64,000 nucleotides of DNA from Pictodentalium vernedei (Eukaryota; Mollusca; Scaphopoda; Dentaliida; Dentaliidae), in the NCBI GenBank assembly GCA_031216915.1, contig CM062297.1:182474083-182538082 (forward strand), in the 5' to 3' direction. Below, piece by piece: positions 10,842 to 21,484 of the stretch. Position numbers and translations under genes: made by a program. Numbering within the stretch: the first letter of the stretch is position 1; every line of letters begins with the position of its first letter. A model generated the notes under the pieces. That model was not told the origin of the DNA. It did not search any database and saw only the letters and a program-made list of their open reading frames with translations.

Positions 10842-11345
10842 TTTTATTTATACCATGTTCGTCAGATTCATAAGAGTTTGAATGTTAAATAATACAATAT
10901 TCACACGTACGAATCTGTTTTTGTTTGCATGAGTACCGGTGGGGGGTACTTCCGCTGTCAATTTTATCGCCGAAACGAAATGAGAAAAGAAACACGCAAA
11001 TCACGGGGCCTTTTTCATTTTAATAACATAATAACATACAAATTTGAGTTATGCATGCTTTATTAACACCAGGATACGCATTTTGTTAATTTTGGTATCT
11101 TTTGAGGCAAACTCATTTAAAAACGTACTAAATAATTGTGGGTTTCATTTCACTCTTCGTGAGGCGACGAGTTATAAACTTTAAGAAGTTTGTATTCAAG
11201 TCGAGGTCACCAAAGGTCTATTGAAATCCCGTTGCTGGTGTGTTCACCACGGTTGGTGTGTAAAGCTAAAATTAATGTCACAGACTTTTTATATATAGTA
11301 GAATAGTTAATCATGGTATAAAATCGGGTTTTCACGGAAATTTCT
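10842..11345. other. Unassigned spacer
   Basis: No gene or clear repeat. A TGTGTTCACCACGGTTGGTG phrase near 11235 echoes the inverted repeat to the left and may be a decayed remnant of the same element. Confidence 0.35.
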
Positions 11346-11349
11346 TTAA

Positions 11350-11584
11350 CCCTTTACCCAACGTAACGGCCAAAACCAGCCAGCGCTATTTTCAAAAATC
11401 GCCAATTAATTTTCATTACTTTTTCATTTTTTGTCTCAAAAACATAGGTTATCACACCTCACTGGGACGAGCTCGTTTCAATGAGGGGTCATAATCAATG
11501 TTTTTGAGACCAAAAAAGTGAAAAAAATTAGTTATTCAAGACTTTATTTACATGTATCATCTGCTTTTCATGTTAGGTAAAGGG
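11350..11584. mobile_element. piggyBac-like palindromic MITE
   Basis: Fourth copy. TTAA flanks at 11346-11349 and 11585-11588, left end CCCTTTACCCAACGTAACGG, right end CATGTTAGGTAAAGGG, central palindrome around GACGAGCTCGTTTC. Orientation is opposite to the 3665 copy, judged from the CAAAACC...GCCAGCGCTA side. Confidence 0.85.
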
Positions 11585-11588
11585 TTAA

Positions 11589-12221
11589 GTATACACTCGG
11601 AGAAGGTCTGTTGAGTTCCTTTGTTTTTAATGTTACATTTCCAAATGTAATAGGTGCATAACACATCATAACAGTTCTGGACAATTCAACATGAGTCACG
11701 ATGGTTACTGGCTTAGGCGTGTCTATACTGGACGAAGCAAAAGCCGTCCTGGATCACCTGTGGCTCGAGAGGTTGTGTTTTTATTTTTTAATAAATATGA
11801 AGAAACATTATCCATTTCTCCTAACCGCTGCTCATCACAGAGTGATCAGTAGTTGAAGGTGTGGGCACGATCTTGGACTGTAGATGTATGTACAACCCTG
11901 TTATTCCTGAAATCAAAAACCAGCTTTTGTTAGTTGGTGCTGTCATATTATCCTGGCCTTTTGCAAGTGATCTGAAGTAATTTTGGTTCATTTGGACAAT
12001 ACTTAAAATGGCCTTTCGGACACAAAAAATGAAAAACAGTTATTTGACCGAACAATTCCACTCAATTATTGGTACATATCCCTATGATTTGACTTATTAG
12101 AGATTATTTTTTCTTGAACTTTCAGCGTATGGGGGTCACAAAATGATCCCCCTCCCCTTGGGTGGGTCTACCGAGAAGCAATAGTTAGGCTCCCCACCCT
12201 GCTAACTCTACACACGTATCG
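11589..12221. other. Unassigned spacer
   Basis: No convincing open frame, TIR or tandem repeat. Confidence 0.35.
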
Positions 12222-12405
12222 AGTTAGCAGCGGTTGAAGGAAAGTGCACCATCGACGTGCAGTACACATTAATACACAGCACCACATGGGCAATCGGGAT
12301 TAATGTCTTGCCCAAGAACACAACGCTGTTACGGCTGGTCAGAATCGAACATTCGATCTTTCCGTTTGAAGCCCAATGCTCTAACCACAGAGCAACCGCG
12401 CTCCC
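12222..12405 (-). mobile_element. tRNA-headed SINE, 3' truncated
   Basis: The minus strand reads GGGAGCGCGGTTGCTCTGTG with A box TTGCTCTGTGGTTAGAGC and B box TGTTCGATTCTGA. It is followed by TTCTTGGGCAAGACATTAAT and the GTACTGCACGTCGA block. It stops about 180 bases in, so the tail seen in other copies is missing. The tRNA head differs clearly from the 10303 copy. Confidence 0.8.
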
Positions 12406-12640
12406 ACCTCCATGGGGTAAACCAAAAGAAAATTACCAAATGGACCCCACCCCCTCCACACACACACTCCGCCCTCACCACCCACACACCCTATCCATTC
12501 ACTTTGTTGGGCATAATCCCTAAAAAGCCACCATTTGATCCACCCAGTGAGGTCAGCTGGTTGCAGACAGCATAACTCAAAGTTTGTGAGGGCATGTTAA
12601 GCTGAGCATCTATATGTAATTTCCTCAAGATCTAACTATA

Positions 12641-14329
12641 CACAAAGAAAAAAGTTAAGCACCCCCTGATATTTTCACAAAGCCGAATGGCAAAAGCATG
12701 TATAATCCGCAATACACAAAGAAAAAAGTTAAGCACCCCCTGATATTTTCACAAAGCCGAATGGCAAAAGCATGTATAATCCGCAAAGCCCCGAAATACT
12801 AGAAAATGCAAATGCCATCTGAAAGAACAATCATCTGACAAGACTAAAACGCAACAATGGCTAACTGTGATTGTAATTTAATAGAGATTACATCATGTTA
12901 TCACAAGTACTGTTTTTACCGTGAAACACAGCCCTCAAAAGTTTGGATGGACAAGTCACAGAAAGAGCGTTAACATTGATATTGTCACATAAAAATGTTC
13001 TTCGAAGACACTAGAGTACGTCTTCAGTAAGAATAATCAGTACCGGGTGAACCCGCCACGTACCCGGATGACACTCTCCACCCAACGTCTCATGTCTCCA
13101 GTCAAACGTCGGATCTGTTCTCGGGCCAATAACATCCATTCAGCATGCAGAGTTGCTTCCAACTGGTCTAAAATCTGTACTGGGGGGTTCCGTGCCTGGA
13201 TTTGCCGCCCTGTAATGTCCCACACATGTTCCAGAGGATTCAGATCTGGGCTTACAGCTGACCAGGGTAGAGTTCTCACTGCATTGGCTCTCATGAAATC
13301 CACTACGACACGTGATCGGTGAGGACTGGCGTTGTCGTCCATGTACTGAGGTCGTGTAGCAAGTGGATGGTTGTCGAAATGTGGGTCAACGACTGGCTGT
13401 AGGACGTCACGGATGTACTGAGCTCCGGTTAAGTTGCCCCTGATGGTGACCAAATGCAGCATGCAATCATGGGACAGGCATCCCCACACCATAACAGAGC
13501 CACCTCCATACGCAACAGTTGGCTGAATGTTCCTGGGGGTATAAGCTGTGTTCTTCTGTCTCCAAACGCTTGTATGTCCATCAGTAACGTGTAGTAAATA
13601 TCGACTTTCGTCTGACCAATAAATTTTCCCCCAGGTCCTCAGATTCCAGTCTCGTCTGGTCAAACACCATACCAAACGTGCACGTTTATGGTGGTTTCTT
13701 AACAAGGGACGTTTAATGACTCTTCTGTCCTTTAATCCTGCCGCTTTGAGACGATTTCGGGCTGTTCTGGTGCTGATGGGTCGATTTAGTAACCACAGTC
13801 TTTTCATCTGAGAACTTGTACTGAAGGGTTCTCGGCGAGCAAATCGTATCAGATTCCTGTCTTCTCGCGGTGTCGTGACAGCAGGTTTTCCTGACATTGG
13901 ACGGTCCATTGCACTTCCGGTCTGTGCATGCTTCCGGGCTGAGCGGCTAACAACAGTGTAACGGAAGCCCAGATTTCGTCATGTCGCCTTAAAGGACATT
14001 CCTGCAGAATGCATACCAATAATCTGATTCCTAATCTCCATTGACAATCGTCTCCGTGCCATGTTCAATGATTATGCTTAAATGCCCGTTTCGCACTACG
14101 TTAAATACCCACAAATACAGTCGGTACATACTGCCTTTTGTGATCCGCGAGGATAGCATGTTGCACGAATTGTCACAAGCGATGCAAGCACGACTGTCAC
14201 ACATCACTGGTCACAACGTATCGAGCAAACCCTACTCTTCCCACCATTCTACCTTGTTTAACTATTTCGAATAATCAGAGGGGGGAAATCATCAAAAATA
14301 TCAGGGGGTGCTTAACTTTTTTCTTTGTG
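12641..14329 (-). mobile_element. Tc1-type DNA transposon, near intact
   Basis: Terminal inverted repeats of about 36 bp start CACAAAGAAAAAAGTTAAGC and sit at both ends, flanked by TA (12639-12640 and 14330-14331), as in Tc1/mariner insertion. The left end is present twice, head to tail, with a 74-bp period (12641 and 12715). The element carries one minus-strand transposase frame. Length (1.69 kb), TA target and DD34E catalytic spacing agree with the Tc1 group. Confidence 0.92.
13037..13909 (-). CDS. Tc1-like transposase (DD34E)
   Basis: The 290-residue frame encodes a DDE transposase that cuts and joins transposon ends. Visible parts are an HTH-type DNA-binding segment (about residues 20-60; RPISTRTARNRLKAAGL), the first catalytic Asp in YWSDES (about 100), the glycine-rich GGGSVMVWG block, the second Asp in MDDNASPH, and the catalytic Glu in SPDLNPLEHVWD. 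There are 34 residues between the second Asp and the Glu. Family proteins are about 340 residues, so the first HTH is shortened or in another frame. Extra sequence at 13910-14060 still reads like transposase N-terminus, so a frameshift or later start is likely. The catalytic core is unbroken. Confidence 0.92.
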   Translation of the reverse strand: MDRPMSGKPAVTTPREDRNLIRFARREPFSTSSQMKRLWLLNRPISTRTARNRLKAAGLKDRRVIKRPLLRNHHKRARLVWCLTRRDWNLRTWGKIYWSDESRYLLHVTDGHTSVWRQKNTAYTPRNIQPTVAYGGGSVMVWGCLSHDCMLHLVTIRGNLTGAQYIRDVLQPVVDPHFDNHPLATRPQYMDDNASPHRSRVVVDFMRANAVRTLPWSAVSPDLNPLEHVWDITGRQIQARNPPVQILDQLEATLHAEWMLLAREQIRRLTGDMRRWVESVIRVRGGFTRY

Positions 14330-14331
14330 TA

Positions 14332-14632
14332 TATAAAAGGAAATCCAACTAGAGGTGTGATTGTTCCAGATGGGACTGTCCATACCCCCCGCCTCCATGA
14401 TTATTCTAAGACGAAAAGGGGCATAACTCTGGCAAAAAAGGTCCATCGAAAGTATAATCGCAGGTGCACAGGTTCCCGTGATAGTGAACATCCATACCAA
14501 GTTCCAAAGCAATCGACCCATAAACATCTGAGAAAATCTCCGGACAAAATTCTAGGCCTGGTTTTTCAAGTCGAAAAGGGGAATATAATTCTGGCAAAAC
14601 ATAATCCAACCGGAACACTTTTGTATTGATAA
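14332..14632. repeat. Two tandem units between Tc1 elements
   Basis: GAAAAGGGGCATAACTCTGG at 14412 and GAAAAGGGGAATATAATTCTGG at 14573 mark two units about 161 bp apart. This is probably a fragment of an older satellite-core repeat into which both Tc1 elements inserted. Confidence 0.5.
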
Positions 14633-14634
14633 TA

Positions 14635-16205
14635 TACTACTCAAAGTTTGCTAAGCACCAAATATTTGACACATCATTGTGAAATTTGCTTGTGACATAT
14701 TTGCGATATCTTTGGTGGATATGTTTGAGGAATGTATTGAGATGGTCCCCAGTGTTTACATTAGCTATCTTGACTGGCAGACTTTTCATGACAGTCATGG
14801 AAAGCATGAACCCCTTGATATTATTGATGTTTTCGTGTACTGTCTAATGTACATGGCATGTATAGGGTATTCAATCTTCATTTCAACACAAACCCTTGTG
14901 ATTTAATGATTGAATATGGCAAATGCACATGTAAGAAGACATTTGTCTGAAGCAGAAACGTGGCGGGCTGTAGGGATGGTGGAGCAAGGGGCTACCCATC
15001 GTCAGGTTGGTGAAGCCCTTGGTGTGCACCATACGGTGACCACCAGAGCCCGGGCAAGATTTCAGCAGTATGGCGCACCAGTAAGACGACATGGTGGTGG
15101 CAAAGACAGGGCAACATCTGCAGCTGAAGACCGGTTTTTGATCATTCAGGCCCGTAGGAACCGCTTTGCCACAGCAACCCAGCTTCGCAGTGACCTTCAG
15201 AATGCATCCGGGGTAAATGTTTCGACGTAGACTATCCGGGCAAGGTTGCAGGAAGGTGGTCTCCGATCGAGAAGATCATGTTTTCGCATTCCGTTGTCCC
15301 AGATCCACCGCCAGGCACGATATAAATGGACCATGAACCACGTTGGATGGACCACAGAAGATTGGCGACCTGTCCTTTTTACAGATGAGTCAAGGTACTG
15401 CCTAGACAACACAGATAGGCGTTCTACGGTATGGAAAAGACCAGGAGAGAGATTCCATGCAGCCAACATTGCTGAGCACGACGGCTATGGTGGAGTGTCA
15501 ATCATGGTCTGGGGCCGCATCAGCTGGGATGGACGTGCAGAGTTCTGTGTCCTTGAACGTGGTACATTGACTGCACGACGGAAAATTGATGAGATCCTGG
15601 ATGTCCACGTCAGACTATGCAGGTGCAGTGGGTGATAGATTCCTTCTGATGGACGATAATGCCCGTCCTCATGTTGAACATGCTGTCGGGGAGTACCGAC
15701 AGAGGGAGGGGATTGAGCGCATGGACTGGCCAGCAAGATCCCCTGACCTCAATCCAATCGAACATGTCTGGAATGAGTTGCAGCTTGCAATTGCAGCCCG
15801 TCCAGTCCAGCCAAGAAGTGTCCAGGAGCTTGGTGCCATGCTGGTCCAAGAATGGAACAACATCCCACAAAGGACCACCAGGAACCTGATTGGGAGCATG
15901 AGAAGGTGTTGTCGAGCTGTAATTAACAGTAATGGGTCTCATACTCGATATTGAAGACATACCAGTTCGCTCCGTCAACTTTTTGGCAAATTGAAATTTC
16001 CTCTTTTACCAATAATATCCATTTTCCATGGTTATCGTATTCCATAAAAAATAATGTCAAACACAAATAAAATCATAATTTCTGTACATAAATCATTAAA
16101 GATGTAATTAAATAAAAAATATATACACTTTTCATTACAATATTTCAACTAAAACGTAAAACAGGTAGTTGGATGTACTTGGTGCTTAGCAAACTTTGAG
16201 TAGTA
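14635..16205 (+). mobile_element. Second Tc1-type transposon, inactivated
   Basis: Inverted ends TACTACTCAAAGTTTGCTAA (left) and TTAGCAAACTTTGAGTAGTA (right) with TA flanks bound a 1.57-kb element. Its transposase is of a different subfamily from the neighbour at 12641 and lies on the opposite strand. The ends do not match those of the neighbour. Confidence 0.9.
14910..15954 (+). pseudogene. Tc1 transposase, stop plus frameshift
   Basis: Reading from 14910, the frame gives an HTH region (LSEAETWRAVGMVEQGATHR) and continues to a TAG at 15228-15230. The same frame resumes without further stops (FTDESRY, GGVSIMVWGRIS) to about 15610. There a one-base shift moves coding into the frame that holds MDDNARPH and SPDLNPIEHVWN and ends at 15954. 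Catalytic residues Asp, Asp and Glu are all still present, with 34 residues between the last two. One nonsense change and one indel are the only obvious defects, so the copy is recently dead. Confidence 0.92.
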
Positions 16206-17196
16206 TATTTTCGTTATACCTGTATTTAGAATGTTGATCCAACTACGAGGGCCTGTGGAACACCCAGAGGATGTCGGACTCAAGGACCAGATACAAAACT
16301 CCTATACCGGCATAACTCAATGGTTCCACTTTCCTGTTCACTGAAAAAGTTCATCGAGGGGGCTCTTGTATTCTCAGAACCACGTGTGTTAATATATTCA
16401 TCGAACATCCTGCGATTTCATCTGAAACTTTTTAGTGCCGTCGCATTCCCCGTGCGAATTTACCGTTGTGACAATGCTGAAGACGAAAGTTTTGCATTTT
16501 TCCTTTACCGTTGATAACCACAATAAGTGTTGATTGATTGTTAGGTGCATTTATTTTCTTGCTAAAAAGGGTTTATTTATTGGACTTTCAAGGGGAGGGA
16601 GGGGGCGGAAAAAAATTGCAGTACACGATACCGTTTTTTTGCATTTGGCCTCCCCGGAAACCCACCCATCCCAAAACCGCAAGATTTTTCTTATTTTCCG
16701 CATATTTGTTCCGGTCATTTTGAACACCTACCTCACATCCTGCAAAAAAAAAATAATAAATGTCCGACATATTTTGTGCACCCACCCCTCTCAGCATCAC
16801 ATATCAATTGTTTTTAGCACTTTTCCAGTGTTGTTGAGATCACATATTTGTTTTTAGCACTTTTCCAGTGTTGTTGAGGACCATTTTCTTGCGTTTCTTA
16901 AATTATGTGACCCCCCTAGATTTTACAGAGGTATTATGACACAGGGAATGTCATGCGATTGGTTTTATAGAAATCATTTTTTGACACATGTACCTGCATT
17001 GGCCCTTTTAAGCTTCAAGTTGTGACTATTTTATCCAAATGGGACATGAGAGCTTTGTTTTAATTTTTCGTTAATTTTATTTTTTATTTTAACGCTGGTT
17101 GGTGAATTGTTATATGAAACATTTGTTCTACTGTTAGTTGTATCTTGATTCTTGATGTACATATGTTAAAAATAATTTACACATACAAGTCTTTAT
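16206..17196. other. Unassigned, with a 40-bp tandem duplication
   Basis: The phrase TTTTTAGCACTTTTCCAGTG recurs at about 16812 and 16852, giving a local tandem duplication. Poly-A and poly-G patches occur near 16600 and 16745. No gene is supported. Confidence 0.4.
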
Positions 17197-17230
17197 TTTT
17201 TAACCCTTTGAACCCGAGCGGCCGCTTTTT

Positions 17231-17602
17231 CTCGTCAGATCACCGAAGTTAAGCAACGTCGAGCCCGGTTAATCCTTGGATGGGCGACCGTCTGAGCGAT
17301 CAATTCGGACTCCCGCGTTGTGTTCTTGGGCAAGGCACTTAACCCCGATTGTCTACATGGGAGCACGGTGACGCCGTGTACTAAGGCGTACTGCACGTCG
17401 ACGGTACGCATGTCTTCAACCAATCTAACCCTGCCTGTGCTGCAGTGCGGAGTTACGATGTTGAGGAGCTGGCAGTTGCTCGTCGTTGCTCGGTGGTTCT
17501 CTCCGGGTACTCCGGCTTTCTCCACCCGTAAAACTGTCACGGTCATGATTTGCCATTGTGCATAAGTATATGACCTTAAGCACCAATAAATAAACAAATA
17601 AA
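17231..17602 (+). mobile_element. 5S rRNA-headed SINE
   Basis: The head CTCGTCAGATCACCGAAGTT, then AAGCAACG, GAGCCCGGTTAATCCTTGG and ATGGGCGACCGTCTG, follows 5S rRNA through its internal Pol III promoter (box A, intermediate element, box C). The body then contains GTGTTCTTGGGCAAGGCACT and the GTACTGCACGTCGACG block. The tail ends ATGACCTTAAGCACCAATAA and an A-rich run. About 20-30 bases of the 5S 5' end are absent or diverged. It sits inside a MITE. Confidence 0.9.
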
Positions 17603-17655
17603 TTTTCCGACCAGGAGCAGGATGCGTCATTAAAAAGGATGGCTGTTCAGTAATA

Positions 17656-17729
17656 TGGGGCAGACCAATCAATATTTTCAATGTGCAGCTCCGAGGCTGC
17701 ACGTTGAAAATATTGATTGGTCAACCCCA
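17656..17729. repeat. Palindrome, 34-bp arms
   Basis: TGGGGCAGACCAATCAATAT and onward is complementary to the stretch ending ATATTGATTGGTCAACCCCA, with a TCCGAG loop. Only one or two arm positions fail to pair. Confidence 0.75.
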
Positions 17730-17810
17730 AATAATGAATATGGAGTCTTCTAATTGCTGGCATTGAACTGGAATGGAAGATACCACTAGAGTTTAAAGGG
17801 CTAAGAGCCT

Positions 17811-18117
17811 TGAACCTAGAAGACCTTTGATTATCTGTGATTATAAGAAATGTTTAAATTTGTTTAAATTCACAAATAGGATATGCAATTATAGAAATCG
17901 AGACACTCAAGGACGAACAGACTGCTGGTTCCAAGCATCATGGGCCCAGATGGGACACATATCCCAACATACTCATCAATACCCCCCCCCCCCCCACACC
18001 CCTCCCCCCCCCCCCCTCCCTAATAGGGCAAGAATTTGTGTATATTGGTCAACCATTTTCAAGTATTTAGCTTGGCATAAAATGGTACCACGAAACAATT
18101 TGCAATGGATTGGAAAT
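17811..18117. other. Spacer with interrupted poly-C tract
   Basis: A C-rich tract of about 40 bases (17983-18020) interrupts otherwise unassigned DNA. No gene seen. Confidence 0.45.
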
Positions 18118-20710
18118 GAAAGTGTCAATGACACTGTAGCTCAGCTTGTGTGACATGTACATGCATAGTGTATGACACACACCAGCGGCCATCTTGAAAT
18201 TTTGGACTGCAACCAAAAACACTCGTTCTCGTCCCAAGGTGATAACAACGGTACCCAAGAAGTTTCGTGAAGATCGGTTCATAAATACAGCCCCTAGCCC
18301 GAGGCATATTGACATGTGTACTTACTGTGTATAAAAAAATCCCGTATTATATGTGATGTATTCCATGTTACAGAACATTCATTCAAAAATTTATTCAAAT
18401 CAGAACCTTCATATAGAAGTTCTGAACAAAAAACTGATTATACCTAATTTCGGTACAAAATGGCCACCGGCAGCCATCTTGAATTTGGGACTGCACCCAA
18501 AAACACTCGTTCTCGTCCCAAGGTGATAACAAAGGTACCCAAGAAGTTTTGTGAATATCGGTTCATAAATACAGCCCCTAGCCCGAGCTGTATTGACATG
18601 TGCACATTCTGTGTATTAGTGGCACTGAATAAATCAAAGTTCATCTAATTTGCATAATTTCAGCATGAGAGAAAACCCCGTATTATATGTGATGTATTCC
18701 ATGTTACTAAACATTCACACAAAAATTTGTTCAAATCAGAACTTTCATACAGAAGTTCTGTACAAAAATAGGCCGATGAAATCGTCAGATGTGTACCCAT
18801 ACGCGCAACTAGTAGAAAGCTGTATGACGGAGAGCCACCACGGATGCCGACATTATGTACAACATACCAGGTATGGGTACAAAAAGAAATGGATTGGAGG
18901 AGTGTCTAATTTGATGGATAAAGGGTTAATATCTCCGGATCAAATTATCAGATTTACATAAAAAACTATACAGCACAGCACATCAGTAACCTGAATAAAT
19001 ATATAAAGTAACATGACAATCGGATTGATATTTTTTGAGTTATCTCATGCCAAAGGGATTGGAGGAATTTTCAATTTGAAGGATAAAGGGTTAATATCTC
19101 CAGATCAAATTATCAGATTAACACCAAAAACTATACAGGTCAGCACATCAGTAACCTGAACACAATTATAAAGTAACTTGACAATCCAAGCAACATTTTT
19201 CAAGTTATCAAATGCCAAAGGGATTGGAGGAATTTTCAATTTGAAGGATAAAGGGTTAATATCTCAGGATTAAAATAACAGATTTACACCAAAAACTATA
19301 CAGCTCGGTACATCAGTAACCTGAACACAAATACAAAGTAACTTGATAATCCAAGCAATATTTTTCAAGTTATCGAATGCCAAAGGGATTGGAGGAATTT
19401 TCAATTTGAAGGATAAAGGGTTAATATCTCAGGATTAAATTATCAAATTTACACCAAAAACTATACAGCTCGGCACATCAGTAACCTGAACACAAATATA
19501 AAGTAACTTGATAATCCAAGTAATATTTTTCAAGTTATCGAATGCCAAAGGGATTGGAGGAATTTTCAATTTGAAGGATAAAGGGTTAATATCTCAGGAT
19601 CAAATTATCCGACTTACACCAAAAACTATACAGCTCAGCACATCAGTAACCTGAACACAAATATAAAGTATCTTGACAATCCAAGCAATATTTTTCAAGT
19701 TATCGAATGCCAAAGGGATTGGAGGAATTTTCAATTTGAAGGATAAAGGGTTAATATCTCAGGATCAAAATAACAGATTTACACCAAAAACTATACATCT
19801 CGGCACATCAGTAACCTGAACACAAATATAAAGTAACTTGACAATCCAAGCAATATTTTTCAAGTTATCGAATGCCAAAGGGATTGGAGGAATTTTCAAT
19901 TTGAAGGATAAAGGGTTAATATCTCGGGATCAAATCATCAGATTTACACCAAAAACTATACAGCTCGGCAAATCAGTAACCTGAACATAAATATAAAGTA
20001 ACTAGACAATCCAAGCAACATTTTTCAAGTTACCGAATGCCAAAGAAATGGATAGGGACGCCGGACGGACAGACGGACGGACGGACGGACGAACGACGGA
20101 TGGTCACCCCGGATGCCGGCATTATGTGAACCTTACATAGTATGGGTACACATAAAAAACCGATTGCACTAATTTCGGTACAAATTGGCTGCTGGCGGCC
20201 ATCTTGAATTTCGGACCGCACCAAAAACACTCGTTCTCGTCCCACGATAACAAAGGTACCCGAGATGTTTCGTAAAGATCGGTTCATAAATACGGCCTCT
20301 AGCCCGAGCCGTATTGGCATTTGCAGTTACAGTGCTGAAAGTAACACGAAATAGATCAAAGTTAGTCTAATTGGCATAATTTAGGCACGAGAAAAAAACC
20401 CGTATTATATGTGATGTATCCCATGGTACTAAACATTCACACAAACAATTATTCTAATCAGCGCTTTCATATGGAAGTTCTGAGCAAACACCTGATTACA
20501 CCTAATTTTGTACAAAATGGCCTCCAGCGGCCATCTTGAATTTCAGACCGGACCCCCAAACACTCGTTCTCGTCCCAATTTGATAACAAAGGAACCGAAG
20601 AAGTTTCGTAAAGATCGGTTCATAAATACGGCCTCTAGCCCGAGCCGTGTTGACGGCACGACGGGCCATGACAATACCTCAACTTTGGCTTCGCCAAAGT
20701 TGAGCTAAAA
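18118..20710. mobile_element. Satellite-core element A (pearl/HINE-like)
   Basis: The element starts GAAAGTGTCAATGACACTG followed by TAGCTCAGCTTG. It ends with a hairpin CAACTTTGGCTTCGCCAAAG then TTGAGCTAAAA, so the GCTCAACTT motif is inverted at the two ends. Inside, in order, are degenerate copies of a longer unit (GGCCATCTTGAATTT ... CCCGAGC), seven units of a 165-bp satellite (18885-20040), an (ACGG)n microsatellite (20065-20095) and more of the long unit. This order of subterminal repeat, tandem core, (ACGG)n and 3' hairpin is typical of pearl/HINE elements described in bivalves, which are linked to Helentrons. No protein is encoded. Confidence 0.75.
18885..20045. repeat. 165-bp satellite, seven units
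   Basis: The phrase CAAAGGGATTGGAGGAATTT begins at 19051, 19216, 19381, 19546, 19711 and 19876, a spacing of exactly 165 each time. A diverged first unit is at 18886 and the start of another at 20041. No unit has gained or lost net length, although base changes (for example CTCAGGATTAAAATAA versus CTCAGGATCAAATTAT) are common. Confidence 0.92.
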
Positions 20711-21327
20711 ATCTGCTTTTAAGTCGTTTGATCACCCACCCATCATGGCATCGCGTTCTACATATTTTTTTCCGCCCCCCTCCCCCACCCCCTGGTATGT
20801 AAGGTGACTTTCAGCATCTTTGGCTTTCTGATGACCGCGTCTTAGGGATGAAGTCAAGTTTAGACAATCGTTTGTACCTATATGCTGCCTACTTTAGAGA
20901 ACTTACAACACAGGTGTTCGTTCCGGCTCCTATTTTATTACAAGCCTGTTCTATGTAATCCCCATCTACAGCAACACTAAACCATGCGGAAAATGAAAAT
21001 CTGTTCCGCACACATGTGCGGAATGGAAATCGTTGATGGACTATTTTTAAATAGAAGCGAAATTTCACTACAATTTTCTACAAATCGTGCACCACAATTA
21101 CAATTTGAATCGCTAGCGATAGCTAAAAATCGTCCCCTGAGTTCCAATGTATTCTATGTGCCAGGAGCCATATATAACACATTGGAACTCGGGGAAAAAA
21201 CAGTAACACAGGTTCCCCTAGTAAATGTGGTTGGCGATAAAATGTGTTCTTGTGTTGATAGTTGTCAAATGAATTGCAGTGTCCTAATAAATGGGTTTTT
21301 TTATAGACGTGAAGGCGTGTAATAAAC
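20711..21327. other. Unassigned, with small hairpin
   Basis: GAGTTCCAATGT near 21140 pairs with ACATTGGAACTC near 21180. A 112-codon plus-strand frame spans this hairpin, but its protein shows no domain and I do not call it. Confidence 0.4.
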
Positions 21328-21484
21328 ACAGAACGACACGCATGTGTGAATGGGTTAATCGATATGGCACTTGTACCATCGCGGAAGGATAAAAACTCTA
21401 GGCCTGCGTTCTATCTAGTTCTGTCCTGCGCTGGCACTCCTTGCCATATCGATTAACTCATTCACACACGCGTGTCGTTCTGTG
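21328..21484. mobile_element. 157-bp MITE with 39-bp TIRs
   Basis: CACAGAACGACACGCATGTG leads a 39-bp arm ending TTAATCGATATGG. Its complement, beginning CCATATCGATTAACTCATTC and ending CGTGTCGTTCTGTG, closes the element. Two or three mismatches separate the arms. The 75-bp middle is unrelated sequence. Confidence 0.75.

Larger units (their letters stand above)
17201..17810. mobile_element. CCCTTTGAACC MITE split by a SINE
   Basis: The left part (AACCCTTTGAACCCGAGCGG) and right part (17603 onward, TTTTCCGACCAGGAG to GTTTAAAGGGCTAAG) together match the uninterrupted relative at 27048-27235. The two share CCGCTTTTCC, AATAATGAATATGG/CTGG and GATACCAC. A 5S SINE sits between the parts. The right part also holds a 34-bp-arm palindrome (17656-17729) that the 27-kb copy lacks. 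Confidence 0.65.

Noticed and set aside
20984..21322. 112-codon plus-strand frame
   Set aside because: It spans a hairpin, has no recognisable domain and no supporting neighbour. I left it as unassigned.
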